NCBI RefSeq assembly: GCF_037975245.1
Contig: NC_092577.1
Coordinates: 28,512,398 to 28,576,397, forward strand
Direction: 5' to 3'
Source: Apostichopus japonicus
Lineage: Eukaryota; Echinodermata; Holothuroidea; Aspidochirotida; Stichopodidae
DNA length: 64,000 nt
Shown: positions 48,151 to 60,800 of the stretch, piece after piece
How positions within the stretch are numbered: the stretch's first letter is position 1
Layout: the number at the start of each line of letters is the position of its first letter
Program-made: the position numbers and the translations under genes
Notes under the pieces: generated by a model
What the model saw: the letters and a program-made list of their open reading frames with translations, nothing else
Database searches by the model: none
What the model was told of the DNA's origin: nothing

Positions 48151-50536
48151 CTCGTACTACCGCTATGCAATCCTTTGCACACGGTTTTATAACAACTTCT
48201 AATCCGCCAACCAATTCGATTTCCTTGTAGTTTGAAAAAGGGAGATTGTCTGTGACGTCGATATATATGGCGTGATCAAATAGAGGGGCAGTGGGGGGTA
48301 CTGGGATTACTCACCTTCCAACGTCAATTGGGGGAAAGGATTCAGTCGGGATTCTATTTTACACTCAGCCCGGACGAATTAGGCCACTGCTACGAGTGTA
48401 CACCCCCCCCCCCCTTTCAACCACACGAAATATCAAGCGTATACATTTGCACAATCGTGCTTTAAGAGGTTATTAAAGACCTAATTTTATGATTTAACAA
48501 TTCCTCATAATCCCACCATTTGACGACGTTTAAAATGTTTTCATTTTCCAGACTTGAACCCCAGAGAGCCCCCCCCCCCCACTCTCCTCTACCTCCGAGA
48601 CGGCTTCAACGACCCAATGGTAAAAACCCGTCCTTTATGAAAGCCTTTATTCACCTCAGGCCCTTTCATATATAGGTTCAACCCCTACTTTAATCAGTCG
48701 GGGAGATTTGAGAGTTTCGGAATCAATTTCAATCAATTCGCACACCTGACCGGAAGTTTGGCTGCATAGATATCGACCGACGATGACCTCATCTCTTTGT
48801 CGGTATAGTCAGAAGGTTCGCATATTGATATCCGGCAAAATATCTAACCCGGAAGTCATTACATGACCGTTTCACACAAAGTAAAGGTCAGTATAACATA
48901 TATTTTATTTCATTTAACTTCTTTTTCACTACCTCGTTTAGCTCTGTACTACGTGATCATATGACCTACATGGTATGAATATATTATGGTTATATTACAA
49001 GTTTCCATAATGTTTCAAGACACGGATTTAGGAACTGTGCTTCAAGGGGGAGGGAGAGGGGCGGGGGGAGGGGGGAGGGGGAGGGGGATGAGCATCCCCA
49101 TCTCCCATCGTCACTCGGGGAAGATGGTTATTTTAAATCGAATTTCTATATTCAACCTGCGAAGGATTAGGCTGCCGGTGCACCCCACCCAACAATTCTC
49201 AGTCGCACGCGGCAAACTTGTACTAACTATAGCGCAAAGTTACGATTAGAGCTACTATTTTAGACTAAATTGTTCGTCAAAACATGCCTCAATTTAACGT
49301 TTAAGTATTCACTTTTCTTCTGGGTGAGAACCCATACATCCCTATATGGGTGTCTGCTTCAGATGCCGCACCGCCTCTATAAAAGCCTTCATTCGCCTTT
49401 CACCCTTCCATAAAGGTTCATACCCCTACCCAAGTCAGTCGAAGGAAATTTTCCTTGCTTCACCCACTCCCCTCCCCCTCCCGCCCGCCTTCCAAATGTC
49501 TGCGAACGCCACTGAAATACACTACTTGTTAACTCCCACCTTTCAAGATCCCTCCATACCCCCACCCAGCCCCCCCCCCCCGAGCCGCCTACTTGACTGA
49601 GGGCCCCGCTGCCCCGGAGATGTAGCCCCTCGTCTTTCATCCTCTCGCCAGGCCTGCTCCAATGCACACCCACCCACTTCACGGAGCTAATATCAACTTC
49701 AGATCACTAGAATAGCGGATGTCAGATTCAAACATTTGACCATTAATTGATTTGGGAGCTAAACGTTCGAGTGTATAACGCTAACTGTAACAGTATCAAT
49801 CCTGTCATGTACTACTGTAAAACATTGTACTCTGTAACAACAGGAGTCATTAACACAGGAGGCATTATCTACGAACGGAATATCTCTTTAAAAAAGGTCT
49901 TCAGTATTGGCCCAAACCTGATAGCGTCCTAAAAAAAAATCAAAAGTGCTTCTTTCTGTAAGGTTTGGACTCTCCGCCTATAGAGTCATCCCCACACAAT
50001 GAGAAGTGTTCAATTAGACAATCACATATCTCAGCGAGAAGGGGTAAGCGCCCTGGGGGGGGGGGGGCACTGGGGTAACGTGCACCCCTACCCCACTTTT
50101 TTTCCAGAAGAAAGGAAATGTGCCATACTTGTAAATAAAATGTGCCCCCTTGATGAAAAGATGTCTCTTGGATATCTTAAGCCTTTGTTAATTTTAATAT
50201 TTTATTTGATTTATTCACGTGCACCATAATAATATTGATAGCAAAATAACACATATATATTTAAGTGATATATGGCCGGTGTGTATCGGTTTATAGCATG
50301 ACGAGTGGTGGTTGTGGAATGAGAAAGTACCCCTCTGATGTTGTGCCCCCTACCCATTTTGGAAGCTTCCTACCCCCTGTCAGCGAGGCTAAGTGCTTGG
50401 AGACTGACAGTAAATGCCTTTTTAATGTTTCACGGAATGCGTGACCATTATTAGACTGTCTAGCAAATTTGGGGGACAACACTATGACCTTTTATTAAGT
50501 GACGTATAAGTTTCCGATAAAGATAGGAAAACGCAC
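48151..50536. other. Intergenic, G/C-run-rich, no gene seen
   Basis: Several poly-C/poly-G runs (48404-48414, 48569-48580, 49045-49085, 49566-49580, 50055-50068). The stretches around 48620-48690 and 49370-49450 share AAAAGCCTTCATTCGCC-like and AGGTTCATACCCCTAC-like text, so a short repeat is present twice. The frames here are repeat or composition artefacts. Confidence 0.5.
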
Positions 50537-50742
50537 CTCCGTCTTAGGTTTCCGAACAGATCTTGTAGCTGCGCAAAGTCATCGTCGGAGTCCTGTCCTG
50601 TAAGGTAAGTTCCGTCCCAACCCGGTGGGCCGTGCAAATCCATGTCATCGGTTGATGGACCGTGAGGAGGGTTACAGGCCATTGCCCCGTACTTGATGAA
50701 AAGCACCAATAATCCAAGGATGAAAGTCCGGTACGTCTTCAT
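50537..50742 (-). CDS. First coding exon of a small secreted acidic peptide, distant paralogue
   Basis: ATG at 50742-50740, 68 codons plus two bases to a GTGCGT donor (50536-50531), phase 2. A signal peptide (MKTYRTFILGLLVLFIKY...) is followed by AMA and a Cys. The mature part reads NPPHGPSTDDMDLHG, PPGWDGTYL, DSDDDFAQLQDLFGNLRRR. GPST, PPGxDGTY and the DDD run align in order with the tandem exons at 19.8 and 21.9 kb, 29 kb away on the same strand. The DLFGNLRRR end contains a run of arginines that could be a processing site. Expression, later exons and function are unknown; a secreted regulatory or structural peptide is possible. Confidence 0.68.
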
Positions 50743-51079
50743 TGCTCTTTCGAATGAAATAACTGCACGATAACGATATAGATATATGTATGATATGTAG
50801 GCCTATAATACCGCTAGTGTATAAGAAACGTAGCCCCACAAGATCATGTATGTACCAGCACCATTGTTTAAAATGACGTAATTGGATACCGGGGGAAATG
50901 TGTATTCCTCTCTTCTGTATCTCATAAGGCATCTGACTGCATTGACAGTGAACTTAAAAATGTATATTTTGCTAAATTGTACTTCTGTCACACAAAAAGA
51001 GAAAAGGGTATTGACGGAGATAAAGACAATAGGTCATTGTTGTTACACAAGTTGGAGTTACAAGTAAAAGAAGACTATT

Positions 51080-51445
51080 TTGTTCACCTTCTTTCTAAGT
51101 GACCGGGATGAAGCGGGAAGTCAAAGGTCACGCACGGCCCCAACGGCACTGGGTAAAACAAACCCAACGCGGAAAATACGTCAGATCTCCATTACCCATG
51201 AAAAACCCCTACAGCGAAACATGCGGAAAACCGGCCCGCAATATCACAAAAGACACACGAGCCCAGATACCAGCGCTCGATACGCGACGAAAGTAGTCCG
51301 CCTCAGCATGAAGCCTAAATTCAGAAGTTCCGTCTACACTGCCTCTAGAGCCAGCTCCCAGGGACGAACCCTAACCCGAAATACAACGTCGCATGTATTA
51401 CGCCAAACACCCTTCTTAGTAAGAGTATACAGACGTACACAGTAA
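51080..51445 (+). other. 121-codon open frame in a compositionally odd patch
   Basis: An open frame from ATT at 51080 (first ATG at 51110), rich in Arg, Thr, Ser and Pro, with no hydrophobic core and no recognised family. The patch (about 51110-51440) is GC-richer, strongly A/C-biased on the plus strand and nearly free of T runs, unlike its neighbours. It could be an exon, an old insertion of foreign or organellar DNA, or chance. The T-poor bias alone removes stop codons and could create the frame. Confidence 0.25.
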
Positions 51446-52134
51446 CATGCTCCACTCTTCATGCACTAACAGGTGAGTCAATCCCGTATAACCCGACTGG
51501 ATGCAGGGAAATAGCCAGAAAGTTGGCAAGGGCGGAACGGAGGGAGGGGGGGGGGGGAGGAGGCGAGCAGAATTTCAAAAGGGGCATTTCTCACAAAGGG
51601 AGCATTATTACACCTAACAAAATGCCATGTTGTACAAGAACAAATTTGGCCGTAATACGTCCCACGTACGTTGCAGGAAATCAACAATAATGAGAGTATT
51701 GTATTACGTAGCAGACGAACTTTCAGGGGAAAGATTGAGATGGTTCGCTTAGATCCCTTCAACGTAAAAATGGGAACTGTAATGATATTTCCTGCTTTTA
51801 GTTAAATTTTGTTTTTCGGGGTACTCGAAGGGGAGAGCGATCGCCTACCCCCCCCCCCCGGCTACGTTCCTGACTGGATGCCCGCATAGACCACACAACG
51901 GTCACCGGTGAATCGGTCTGTTAAAAGTATGAAAACCCCGTGGGACGTGGACGCGGATTCGAAGCATACCTTCTTCATTGTACTTTGCAGGGATCACCAA
52001 CACGAGTTGTTTAAGGTGGCATACTCATACATATCGAGTTCATACCAACCCGCCTGATCTCAGGAAAAGTGCGACAAGCAGCAGTAGATCATGTTTTTTG
52101 ATATTTCATCTTTTGGTTTTCCTTTCTTTTTTAG
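51446..52134. other. Intergenic, no gene seen
   Basis: Poly-G (51549-51561) and poly-C (51850-51859) runs; otherwise featureless. Confidence 0.45.
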
Positions 52135-52253
52135 CTTGGAGTTCACTAATGGAAGTAAATGTGCTGCAACAATTTGGTCAATTGAGGCAATTTCAAGACC
52201 CCTTTAGGCCTCCCAGGAGGAGCAGCGTAAGAAAATTGTTTACAACTGAGTGA
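52135..52253 (+). CDS. Possible exon of an unrecognised plus-strand gene
   Basis: A strong acceptor (TTTTGGTTTTCCTTTCTTTTTTAG) precedes an open frame WSSLMEVNVLQQFGQLRQ then FQDPFRPPRRSSVRKL ending at TGA (52251-52253), incoming phase 1. A GTAAGA donor inside (after AGGAGGAGCAGC, 52227) could end the exon earlier. No upstream exon was located and no family is recognised. Confidence 0.28.
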
Positions 52254-53663
52254 AGAGGTTTGTTTACAAGTGAGTAAGCTTATGGCTCTCAGAGCGAAAA
52301 AGTCTTCATGGTCATGATACGAAAAATTGGAAACGTGTCAACTTTCCTGTGATGGGTAGGGTTAAGCTGGTGAGAACTGCGAGGACTGTAATAGACCACC
52401 TTACTTTGACAATTTAGTGTGTAAATCAATGAGGCAATTCTGTGGAGTATGCTCACCGAACTACTGAAAACTGATGGCGCTACGAAGAAACTGTTACTGT
52501 AACCACCATTACACTCAACATAGATGGATGATTGTTACGCGTGGTGAGTGACATTACGAAAAGTCTGTAATTCTATAGAACCAATGAATTGATGATAACA
52601 TGAAATCTAAATGAGATATCATCAAACCATTTCGAGATACCAGCAATTCATTACTTATTAATTTCATAATATTACAGTATAGAAAAATGTTTTCTTTGAT
52701 GTATTTTTTAGTACTAACAGATCAAAGAGGGGAGTGGACGAGGGTGGCTTAGGAAAAGGACAAGGACGAAATTTCACTAACAATAACTTCCTTCAATAGG
52801 AAGAACGACTTCCGACAACAACAAAAACATGACCCTTATCCTTTGTTAAACTTTTTCACAACTTTATTCCAAAAAAACAATCAAAATAAAACATTAAAAT
52901 ATACTTTTAAAAAAAAACACACATAGTGAAGTTTGCCTTTTATTTATTGTAAAGAGCAAACTGTAGGCAAAGATTTTGTTTAATTATGTTATATTTTGAA
53001 AATCACCCAAACAAATGGGTTCAGCACACACATCCTGAATAAGCTTCACTTGTGTTCCATACTAGTTAATGGAATGAAAGGCATTTTAGATATAATCAGG
53101 GGTAGACCCCCACCCCTCAACCCACATGGTAAACGTTGAGCCTCCAACCGAAATAAGAAAGGCAATGAAAATGCCTTAATATGCCTTTATTCCAACATCT
53201 TTACTACATTCATACAAATGCAATTTATTATTTAAAAAAATGACATTTCATGATATTTCTCATGTCACATGGACAGAAAAAGTGTGTTGTTTTCCTAACA
53301 ATGACTGGCGATGGATAGGCGTAACGATTTGGAGTTCACATATTATATGCCTAAAGCTATGCATGAATAATCAGAAAACTTTCACCACTGTCTGTCAAAG
53401 TATCTTCTTTGTGTTTATCCTGCAATGTTTTAAAGAAAATAACCTTAATATGAGAGAAATTTTTCTTTTCTTTTTCTTTTGGTCTTCAATTAAAAACACC
53501 TTGTTGTCCAGACTGTTTTTAAAATCAGTAATAGACTAATAACTTGTAAAAGAATGTAATCAGAAATGTTTAAAGTAAAGACTAGCATCTGCTCTGGTGT
53601 CACACCTCTGACTAAAATCAACCCAAATGGCTGCTTAACTGTATAACCAACCTGTTGTCTGCC
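52254..53663. other. Intergenic, no gene seen
   Basis: AT-rich non-coding sequence with several TTTATT motifs (AATAAA on the minus strand) near 52862, 52937 and 53189. The frame at 53240-53539 has no recognised feature. Confidence 0.5.
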
Positions 53664-53865
53664 TACCCATGTCCGGCTTACCCATGTCCCTCCATGCATC
53701 TCCTTCTTACCCATGTCCCTCCATGTATGTCCTTCTTACCCATGTCCCTATGCCATGTCCTTCTTACCCATGTCCCTATGCCATGTCCTTCTTACCCATG
53801 TCCCTCCATGCATGTCCTTCTTACCCATGTCCCTCCATGTATGTCCTTCTTACCCATGTACTTCT
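53664..53865 (+). repeat. 28-29-bp minisatellite
   Basis: About seven tandem copies of a unit like CTTCTTACCCATGTCCCTCC plus ATGTATGTC, with a shorter CTATGCC variant. Its three open frames (Pro/Ser/Cys-rich) are repeat by-products. Confidence 0.9.
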
Positions 53866-54528
53866 CCCTGTGTACCTCTGTACATATTTCCCTCTGTACA
53901 TGCAACTTCATTTATCCCTTATTCCTCAGCTTTGTATGCAAACGAATGACAAGTTGATGTATCGATGCAGTAGATAGTCCTGAGAGCATCAAAAATACCT
54001 TCACTTAATTATGGCAGTTTAAACAGACGACCATTCCTCAAAAAATGCATCTGGGAAATTACATTGCTAAACTCTCAGTTAACCTTCTGTGACATCTCAT
54101 ACAGCAAGCAAACATTAAAAAGAAGAATTTTTTTTTTTTGGATGAGTCTGAGAGATAATGCATCTAACTGTACAGGATTGTAAACACCTCCTTAGGGGGA
54201 CAGCACAATTACCTCCAACATAGGTGTCCTCCATTTTGTACTAGCACCTACTCCTACTTATAATAGATTGTCCTGAGTACCAGTACGAGTACAATCCGTG
54301 TAGGATGAGTACACGTACAGGCATGTATGCCTGAATATGAGTACAAACTACCGATTCACCACAAGACTGCTGAATGCGTAAATTACAGAAATTGATTACA
54401 TCTTTACGAACAAAACAAAAAAACGTTTCACAATAAAATGACTGTCATGCAGTGATAAGCATCAAAATTCTTTTTTTTTCCTCTTTTCTTCACACAATCA
54501 AGGATTGCACACAATGATAGTTACATGT

Positions 54529-54534
54529 TTTAAT
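54529..54534 (-). terminator. gtsf1: Candidate polyadenylation signal of GTSF1
   Basis: ATTAAA on the minus strand about 215 bases beyond the proposed stop codon. Tentative, because it depends on the last exon being right. Confidence 0.3.
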
Positions 54535-54748
54535 TCTGACTCATAAGTAGAAAAAAACTCTAGCAGTAAAAAGTACACCGATTTCCACAGCTGCGTGACT
54601 TCCAAACCAGTGCACTATCACTTTCAGAGGAACGCAGAAGCAGCGGTTAATGTAGTACCTATCAGCGCCAATGTACGATGAGGCACCATGCCAAAAAGCA
54701 GTAGGACACCAAGAAGGCTGCAGCATCCTGCAGCCAGGATGTGAACTT

Positions 54749-54834
54749 TTATGATGCAGTGCAGTCTTCACACAATGGGCACTGCTTGTCTGCCAAGATG
54801 ATCTTTATCTTATGACATTGGTGAGTCAGCCTAG
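54749..54834 (-). CDS. gtsf1: GTSF1 candidate last coding exon
   Basis: After a CCCCTGCAG acceptor, the incoming phase (one base carried) gives ARLTHQCHKIKIILADKQ then CPLCEDCTAS and TAA (54751-54749). The Cys/His content is suggestive of a metal site, but it is not a known GTSF1 domain. It sits 1.57 kb from the previous exon. It could be chance; an unseen exon or a different end remains possible. Confidence 0.35.
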
Positions 54835-57800
54835 CTGCAGGGGATTTCCCAGTAGCTACAACCTTTTTGTTTATTGACACCTAAGTGGGTTTACACCAAC
54901 ACCAACAAACTGGAGAGTCATAGCAAATGGTACCTAATCCAGTGGTATCTGCTGCAGCTATATCGCTTTGACACGGTGCTTAACGGATGATTGCACAAAT
55001 CTACTACAGGTAAGATGAAAGAATTTTTGGGGGTATATCAATGCAATCTCCGAAAATGAAATCAATCAGGCTTAAACGATTCAGCATTTTCTGTCACACA
55101 TTCTCTGAAATGAAGCTTTGCTTGGACTGGAAACTGCAGTAATACTATACACTTGCTAATGACCACAACGATGGGGCACTGGTCAAATGGTCAAACGGCA
55201 CTGGTCAATGGTTCCTCATGGTTCTTCTGCCGTCAGGAGGTATTCCGGTCATGACTGCGTGTTGTTATATATGTTCGCCGCTATAGTCGGTGCTGTGAAT
55301 GCAGGGGGAAAATACGTGACAATCGTTTATGATCATAAATTATTGATCGTTATTACAATGAAAAGTGCTTTTTCTTCTCTTTTCAAAGTTCTATCATTTT
55401 CTCGTCATTGTTACACGGTCATGACTCGGAGATGAGCACAATGTCTATTGTATCACGCTAGATGCCACTTGAATATAATAGTTGCCAATGGTAGGCTAAG
55501 GTCTCTGCAAGCATTACAAACTCAAACAGTCGAGAGATGCTACCATTGTTTCCTCTCTCCCGTTACAGCATTGTGTTTACATTCAAACAGTACACAATGG
55601 ATGACGTCGCATGATGAAAGTGACTTATAATAATGACTAAAGTTACATCAGTTTGTGTTGAGAGGAAGTTTTTCGTAACCTTTGAACTATGGTAAATGAG
55701 AGTGACCCTGTTGGAGGTGTAATCGGTTAGTTTTGTTTTGGTAACTGAATGCCAATCAATTGATTTGACACCTTTCGAAGCAGATAAATATCATATTCCA
55801 ACCAGGTATAGAAAACACACATCCCCCTCCCCCCACTTACAGCCAAGCTTCACTCTGGGTTTGTGTATTAACTATATGTCCACAGCAGAAGGGGCAGTGG
55901 AGGGGAAGAGAGGGGGGGGTGGGGAGAGAAGGGGTAGTGGATGAGGTTGAGTTGAATGTCAGCATTAACTATTCTTTAGAGACACTTTTGAAAAACTACT
56001 TTTTATCAAATCGCAACCAACTAAAATCAGTATGGTCAAAATGGTTGAATTCTGTCTTTGGGACACTTACTGTTTTCTACATATAGCTTCACATCATATT
56101 CTAATATATATGTCTATATTGAAACGGTAACAAGTCCAAAAATCTAGAACAGTGAAATCTTTTCCAGCTTCCAATGGGACTGGAACACAGGCCCCCTTTG
56201 TTATATGCCAACACCCTTAACCAACAAGGCTGTGGACACTGACTGTAAGTCCAGAGGTTTGAAAACCAGTAAGGAAGGTCGTCATTCCACTGTAGGCTTT
56301 TGCCACCTGTATCGAACAATGCTAGTTCTGTTTTGGTGACATATATTGTTGCCTTATATATTTTATTTTGTGGGGGTGGGGCATGGGGTTAGGGTGTTGT
56401 CCTTACCTCTCTGTCCAGAGTGACCCCTACCAAAGCCTGGGGGTGGTCTCACAACTCCTCTTCCTATGCCTGGTGTACTCAATGATGCAGGGACATTTTC
56501 TGGTCTCCTTGAGATACCTCTTCCAATACCTGGAAGGAAAATTTACAATGTTAATACAGTTCCTTGAATTCCTGAGACCAGGTGGTCAAAGTGTGAAACA
56601 AGGAATAACTTAACAGTTATTGCAGTGGCAAAGTCCTAAACCATCTGAAATGCCAAGTTGAGGAGTCACTTCTTTTTTTAACCTGCACAGTTATATTTTC
56701 AAGTTCTGATGTTCAGTCAAATTTGAAATGTGTGTGCGAAAAATTCAGCAAGATTTTCCAACCTGCAATGGTGGAAAGTATAATACCTTACACTTCCATG
56801 AAATGGCCATATTAACTCAATCTCATCTGCATATCTTGCCATGACATAAAAATAAAATATTACACTTCTATGAAATTGCTGTATTCACACAAAAAGAGAG
56901 TCTCACTTGCTGATCTTCTACTTGAACATTTCATATCAATGAAAAACACAATATTCTGCACTGTAAGCAGATTATAGAGAGAAACTTTATTGTCCATTAA
57001 CAAACAAACAAAAAACGGAAAATAATCGGACTGCCAACGGGGTGAGGGCTGGAATAGCTAGTAAAACCTGGTAGAGCACAGGACTTATCATTTCTGTGCA
57101 CACAGGTTCAAATAGTTTCCTAGCCGGCAGTTTTCTGGACAATTTTTGGTACGGAATGTGCACACCGTTTGCTGGTTTGACTTTGTTAATGGATAGAAAC
57201 GGATATGTGATGTTACCTGCTACTTGTGCCCATGAAAAGTTGCTTGCAGGAGGAGGAGGAGTCGCTACTGGCACTTCTCGTGGATGTTCTTGTGTAGTTG
57301 GAGGCTGTTGACTGGAGAGAGGCTGATACGATGGAGACTGCTGATGTGATGGAGGCTGCTGATAGGGTGGAGGCTGCTGATAGGGTGGAGCCTGCTGAGA
57401 GGGTGAAGGTTGCTGATAGGGTGAAGGTTGCTGTTGAGATGCACTGGAGTTAACCTGCTGGGGAGGCTGTACCATACTAGTTGGCTGACTTCGTGGTTGC
57501 CGTAGCGATGAAGGCTGCTGTTCGTGAAGCCTGTTGTAACCATCGTTTCCTTGGTAAGCCTGTGCTTGATAGCTCAACATGCTGCAAGGAACACACGTCA
57601 GTCATTAGCAGGATATAGGGACCATGTCGATTTTACTCCCCATCCCCCCCCACCCCAGCCCCCCCAAACAGTTAACAATCTGTTTACTAGCCCACACAGT
57701 CACTAAGGGATTTATGTGGTTAAAAAGGGATTGGTTGCTCCTTGTTAAAAATTTAATACACATGTTATCTAACATATGACTCTGTTAATATCTGAGGTCC

Positions 57801-60800
57801 CATCAATGAAAGTGGCTGGAAATCTTAGTCTAACATACAGACCATAGAAAAACTCAACATACAAATTTTATGGGCTAAAAAAAAGGGTTTACAATGCACT
57901 AATAATTTTTGCTAAAATCTTCAGATCTCACAAGATGTCGACTAAGGGTGCACTGTTGTTTTAAATGAAGTTAAAAGAACATGTTTTGTCAAGTTATTAG
58001 AATTTATAAAACTATGGACTGACAGTTTAATTTAGGATTAGAAATACTTTCTTGAGATACTTTGTTATACTATCACTTGGTCTGCAGACTCGCCCCTATC
58101 TCCACCAAAAGATTTAAATTAAACCCAGAGTTTAGTTTTCTTTGAATATTTAGATCGCCATCTTGTTGAATACTTGTAAACAAACCTCGTTCACGAACAT
58201 AAAACATTATTACTACATTATTTTACTCTTATATTAAATGTACATAGCGCCCCCTATTTTCTCTTCTCTACTCCTTCAGAACATCACTCATATCTTTCGT
58301 TTTGCCTTGGGACTATGACGTACCGAGACTAACATTCTGCCTTACCTGACCTTTTCTGAAAACACTTACCCATTAGAACTGCGAGCTGGTGGGTATGAAT
58401 ACTGCACCTCACTATCTTCTAACTCTGACAATTAAAAATAATTAAACAACATTTTGTGAATCAAGACTGAATCATTCTCAGGTAATTTTACATGAACTTT
58501 TAAACTAGACCGGCTTGCTACAGGTGGTCCACCGACAATTACAGATTTGCATAAAGTAGTACATGTATATAACAGAAACCCCCCCCTCCCCCCCCCCCCC
58601 AAAAAAAAAGAGAAAAAATGGACCATATTTTAGCTTCTCTACCTATAACAATACACACATTCTGTAACACATAGCATGAGCTTCAGGACTCTGTTAACGT
58701 GCCATATCATAAAGCTATGCCACAAAGATAAGGGGGCTGCATGAACACTTTTAAGGCAAAACATACCAATGTTTAATAACTTAATAAGGGGTGGGATATG
58801 TTGGGGGGAGGTCGTGGAAAGTATTTTTGTGCTTCAGGGCTCAGAAGGTGTTGATCTGCCATTGTATGCAACTAGTTGCTGAAAAATGTCACATCCAAGT
58901 ATCACATGATATCAGATATGGACAGTCAGCAATTCGCAATGTATCTTACTTTCAAATACAAAGATCAAGAAGATATCATTTACAAACGTTTCATTTTTTT
59001 TTTTTAACTATCATTGCTAAAGAGAAGGAATCTTGAACTACTTTGCAATTATTGAAATGCCTATGTACAACGGAACGAAAGTGTTGCACGTGTATGAATT
59101 TTTTTCCCATTAGAAGTCTTTTTACAGACAATTTTCCTACTCGATGAAGCAAAAAAAATCTTTACCATCATCCCAGTTCTCTGAGGCTGGTTCAACTTCC
59201 TTATCTGGCAAATACTTTGGAACGCTGATATTGCCTCGGTACTGGCTGTCGTTCTGGACCCTGGTGTTATACTCTACGTTCCCCTCTATGAGGACTTTGT
59301 CCACGCAGGTATCAATGTGGTGGCGCTGTTCGGGCCTTGGTATGATGTGCCGGGCATTGAACGGGCATGTGACCATGTCTTTGCCAAGGTAATTCTGAAA
59401 GAAAAAGAAAAAGACAGCGATTTTTTTTTATTGGCATTATAAATGACAACATTTGTAGGAAATCATCACAGTTTAAATAATTTGGTCACCCTGATACTGT
59501 TGAGTCCGTACAATTTTGATGTAAACTTTTCATATTTCCATTCATATTTTTTTTTTACAAAAGTGCCTTTCCAAGAGGCTCAAAGCGCTTTACAATATTA
59601 CCCCGATCAACGATAACCTGTCAAACATAGAGACAATCCCTCCACATGGCAGCAGCTAAACCACACCCAGCTGGCAGTTTTATCTCACAGGTCCCCATTT
59701 ATACACCTGGATGAAGAGAGGCAATGGAGTTAAAGTGCCTTGCCCAAGGACACAACGCAATAATCTGGCAAGGACTCGAACCTGCAATCCTTAGATCACA
59801 AGTCCAATACCTTAACCACAGCGCTCCCTCTTGAACTTGAACATAGTGAAACTTATCCCTTTCTGTGGTTTTCTTTAGAATGGGTGTGACCAAACAATCG
59901 CCAAAGTTTTGCATCAATTCTGTGGTACTGTTTACTACTGTATCCAAATCTGGAATACCTCACACTTGTAACTTTATGCCCAAGTTTGTAAACTCATTTT
60001 AGCCTTAATTTTAGGCAAGCAGAGTTAAAATTAAAACTTTAAGTTATATTTCTTGCATATTATGCAAATAAATTGGGTGTGTACAGCATCTCTTAAGAGA
60101 GCTCTTCACCTAATGGGGTCCGGTTCGCCATTTATTTTTTTTCACTAGCAAGTGTGTAAATTTAAGCAAATATGTCCTCTTAAAACATTTTTTGTTGTTG
60201 GTTTGTTTAGTATCCCCCCAAGGGTTAGGAGGTCGATGGAACCTCATTCCTTCTCCCGGGACTGGCATTTGAACATCCCCATCTAATGGACAAGGACGAC
60301 TATTCTCCAGATACCAGAACAGGCACCCCATTCATCATCACCACTGCAATGCAGCCAGGGTAAACAATGTGGTTTTGAAACCAGTTAACCATGTATGGCA
60401 AACCTCAGTATTAGAGAAAGTGGTCAGATGCTGAGGTACATTGTCGTCTCTCTGATCGAGATATGTAGTGGTCGTCCGGGGGGGGGGGCTATGCGTGAGG
60501 GAACTACTCTACTCTGTAATTCTCTGAGTGCTCATTTAATACAGAGAAGGCTTGGTATAAGCTGGTATTCTTCCACAATCATCAACTGGACAGAATTCCA
60601 AATTTATGAGATCTCTTTGGCTTCCTAAAGTAACTCTTGAGAACTGAAATAAACTATAAACATAAACTAAACCTCCTCAAAGATTCAAAGAAAACATGAT
60701 TGAAGACTATAAAAGACTTACCTTGCGACATTTAATGATATGGTACTGAAAGCGTTTGGCCCTAATCAGATGGACTCTGTCATACGGGCATTCCAGTAAT

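Noticed and set aside
53655-53977. Three overlapping Pro/Ser/Cys-rich frames
   Set aside because: Products of the 28-29-bp minisatellite.
57096-57543. Frames overlapping the Q/P-rich GTSF1 exon (57096-57311 plus, 57265-57543 minus)
   Set aside because: Shadows of the repetitive GTSF1 exon in other frames; only the frame consistent with both neighbouring exon phases was kept.
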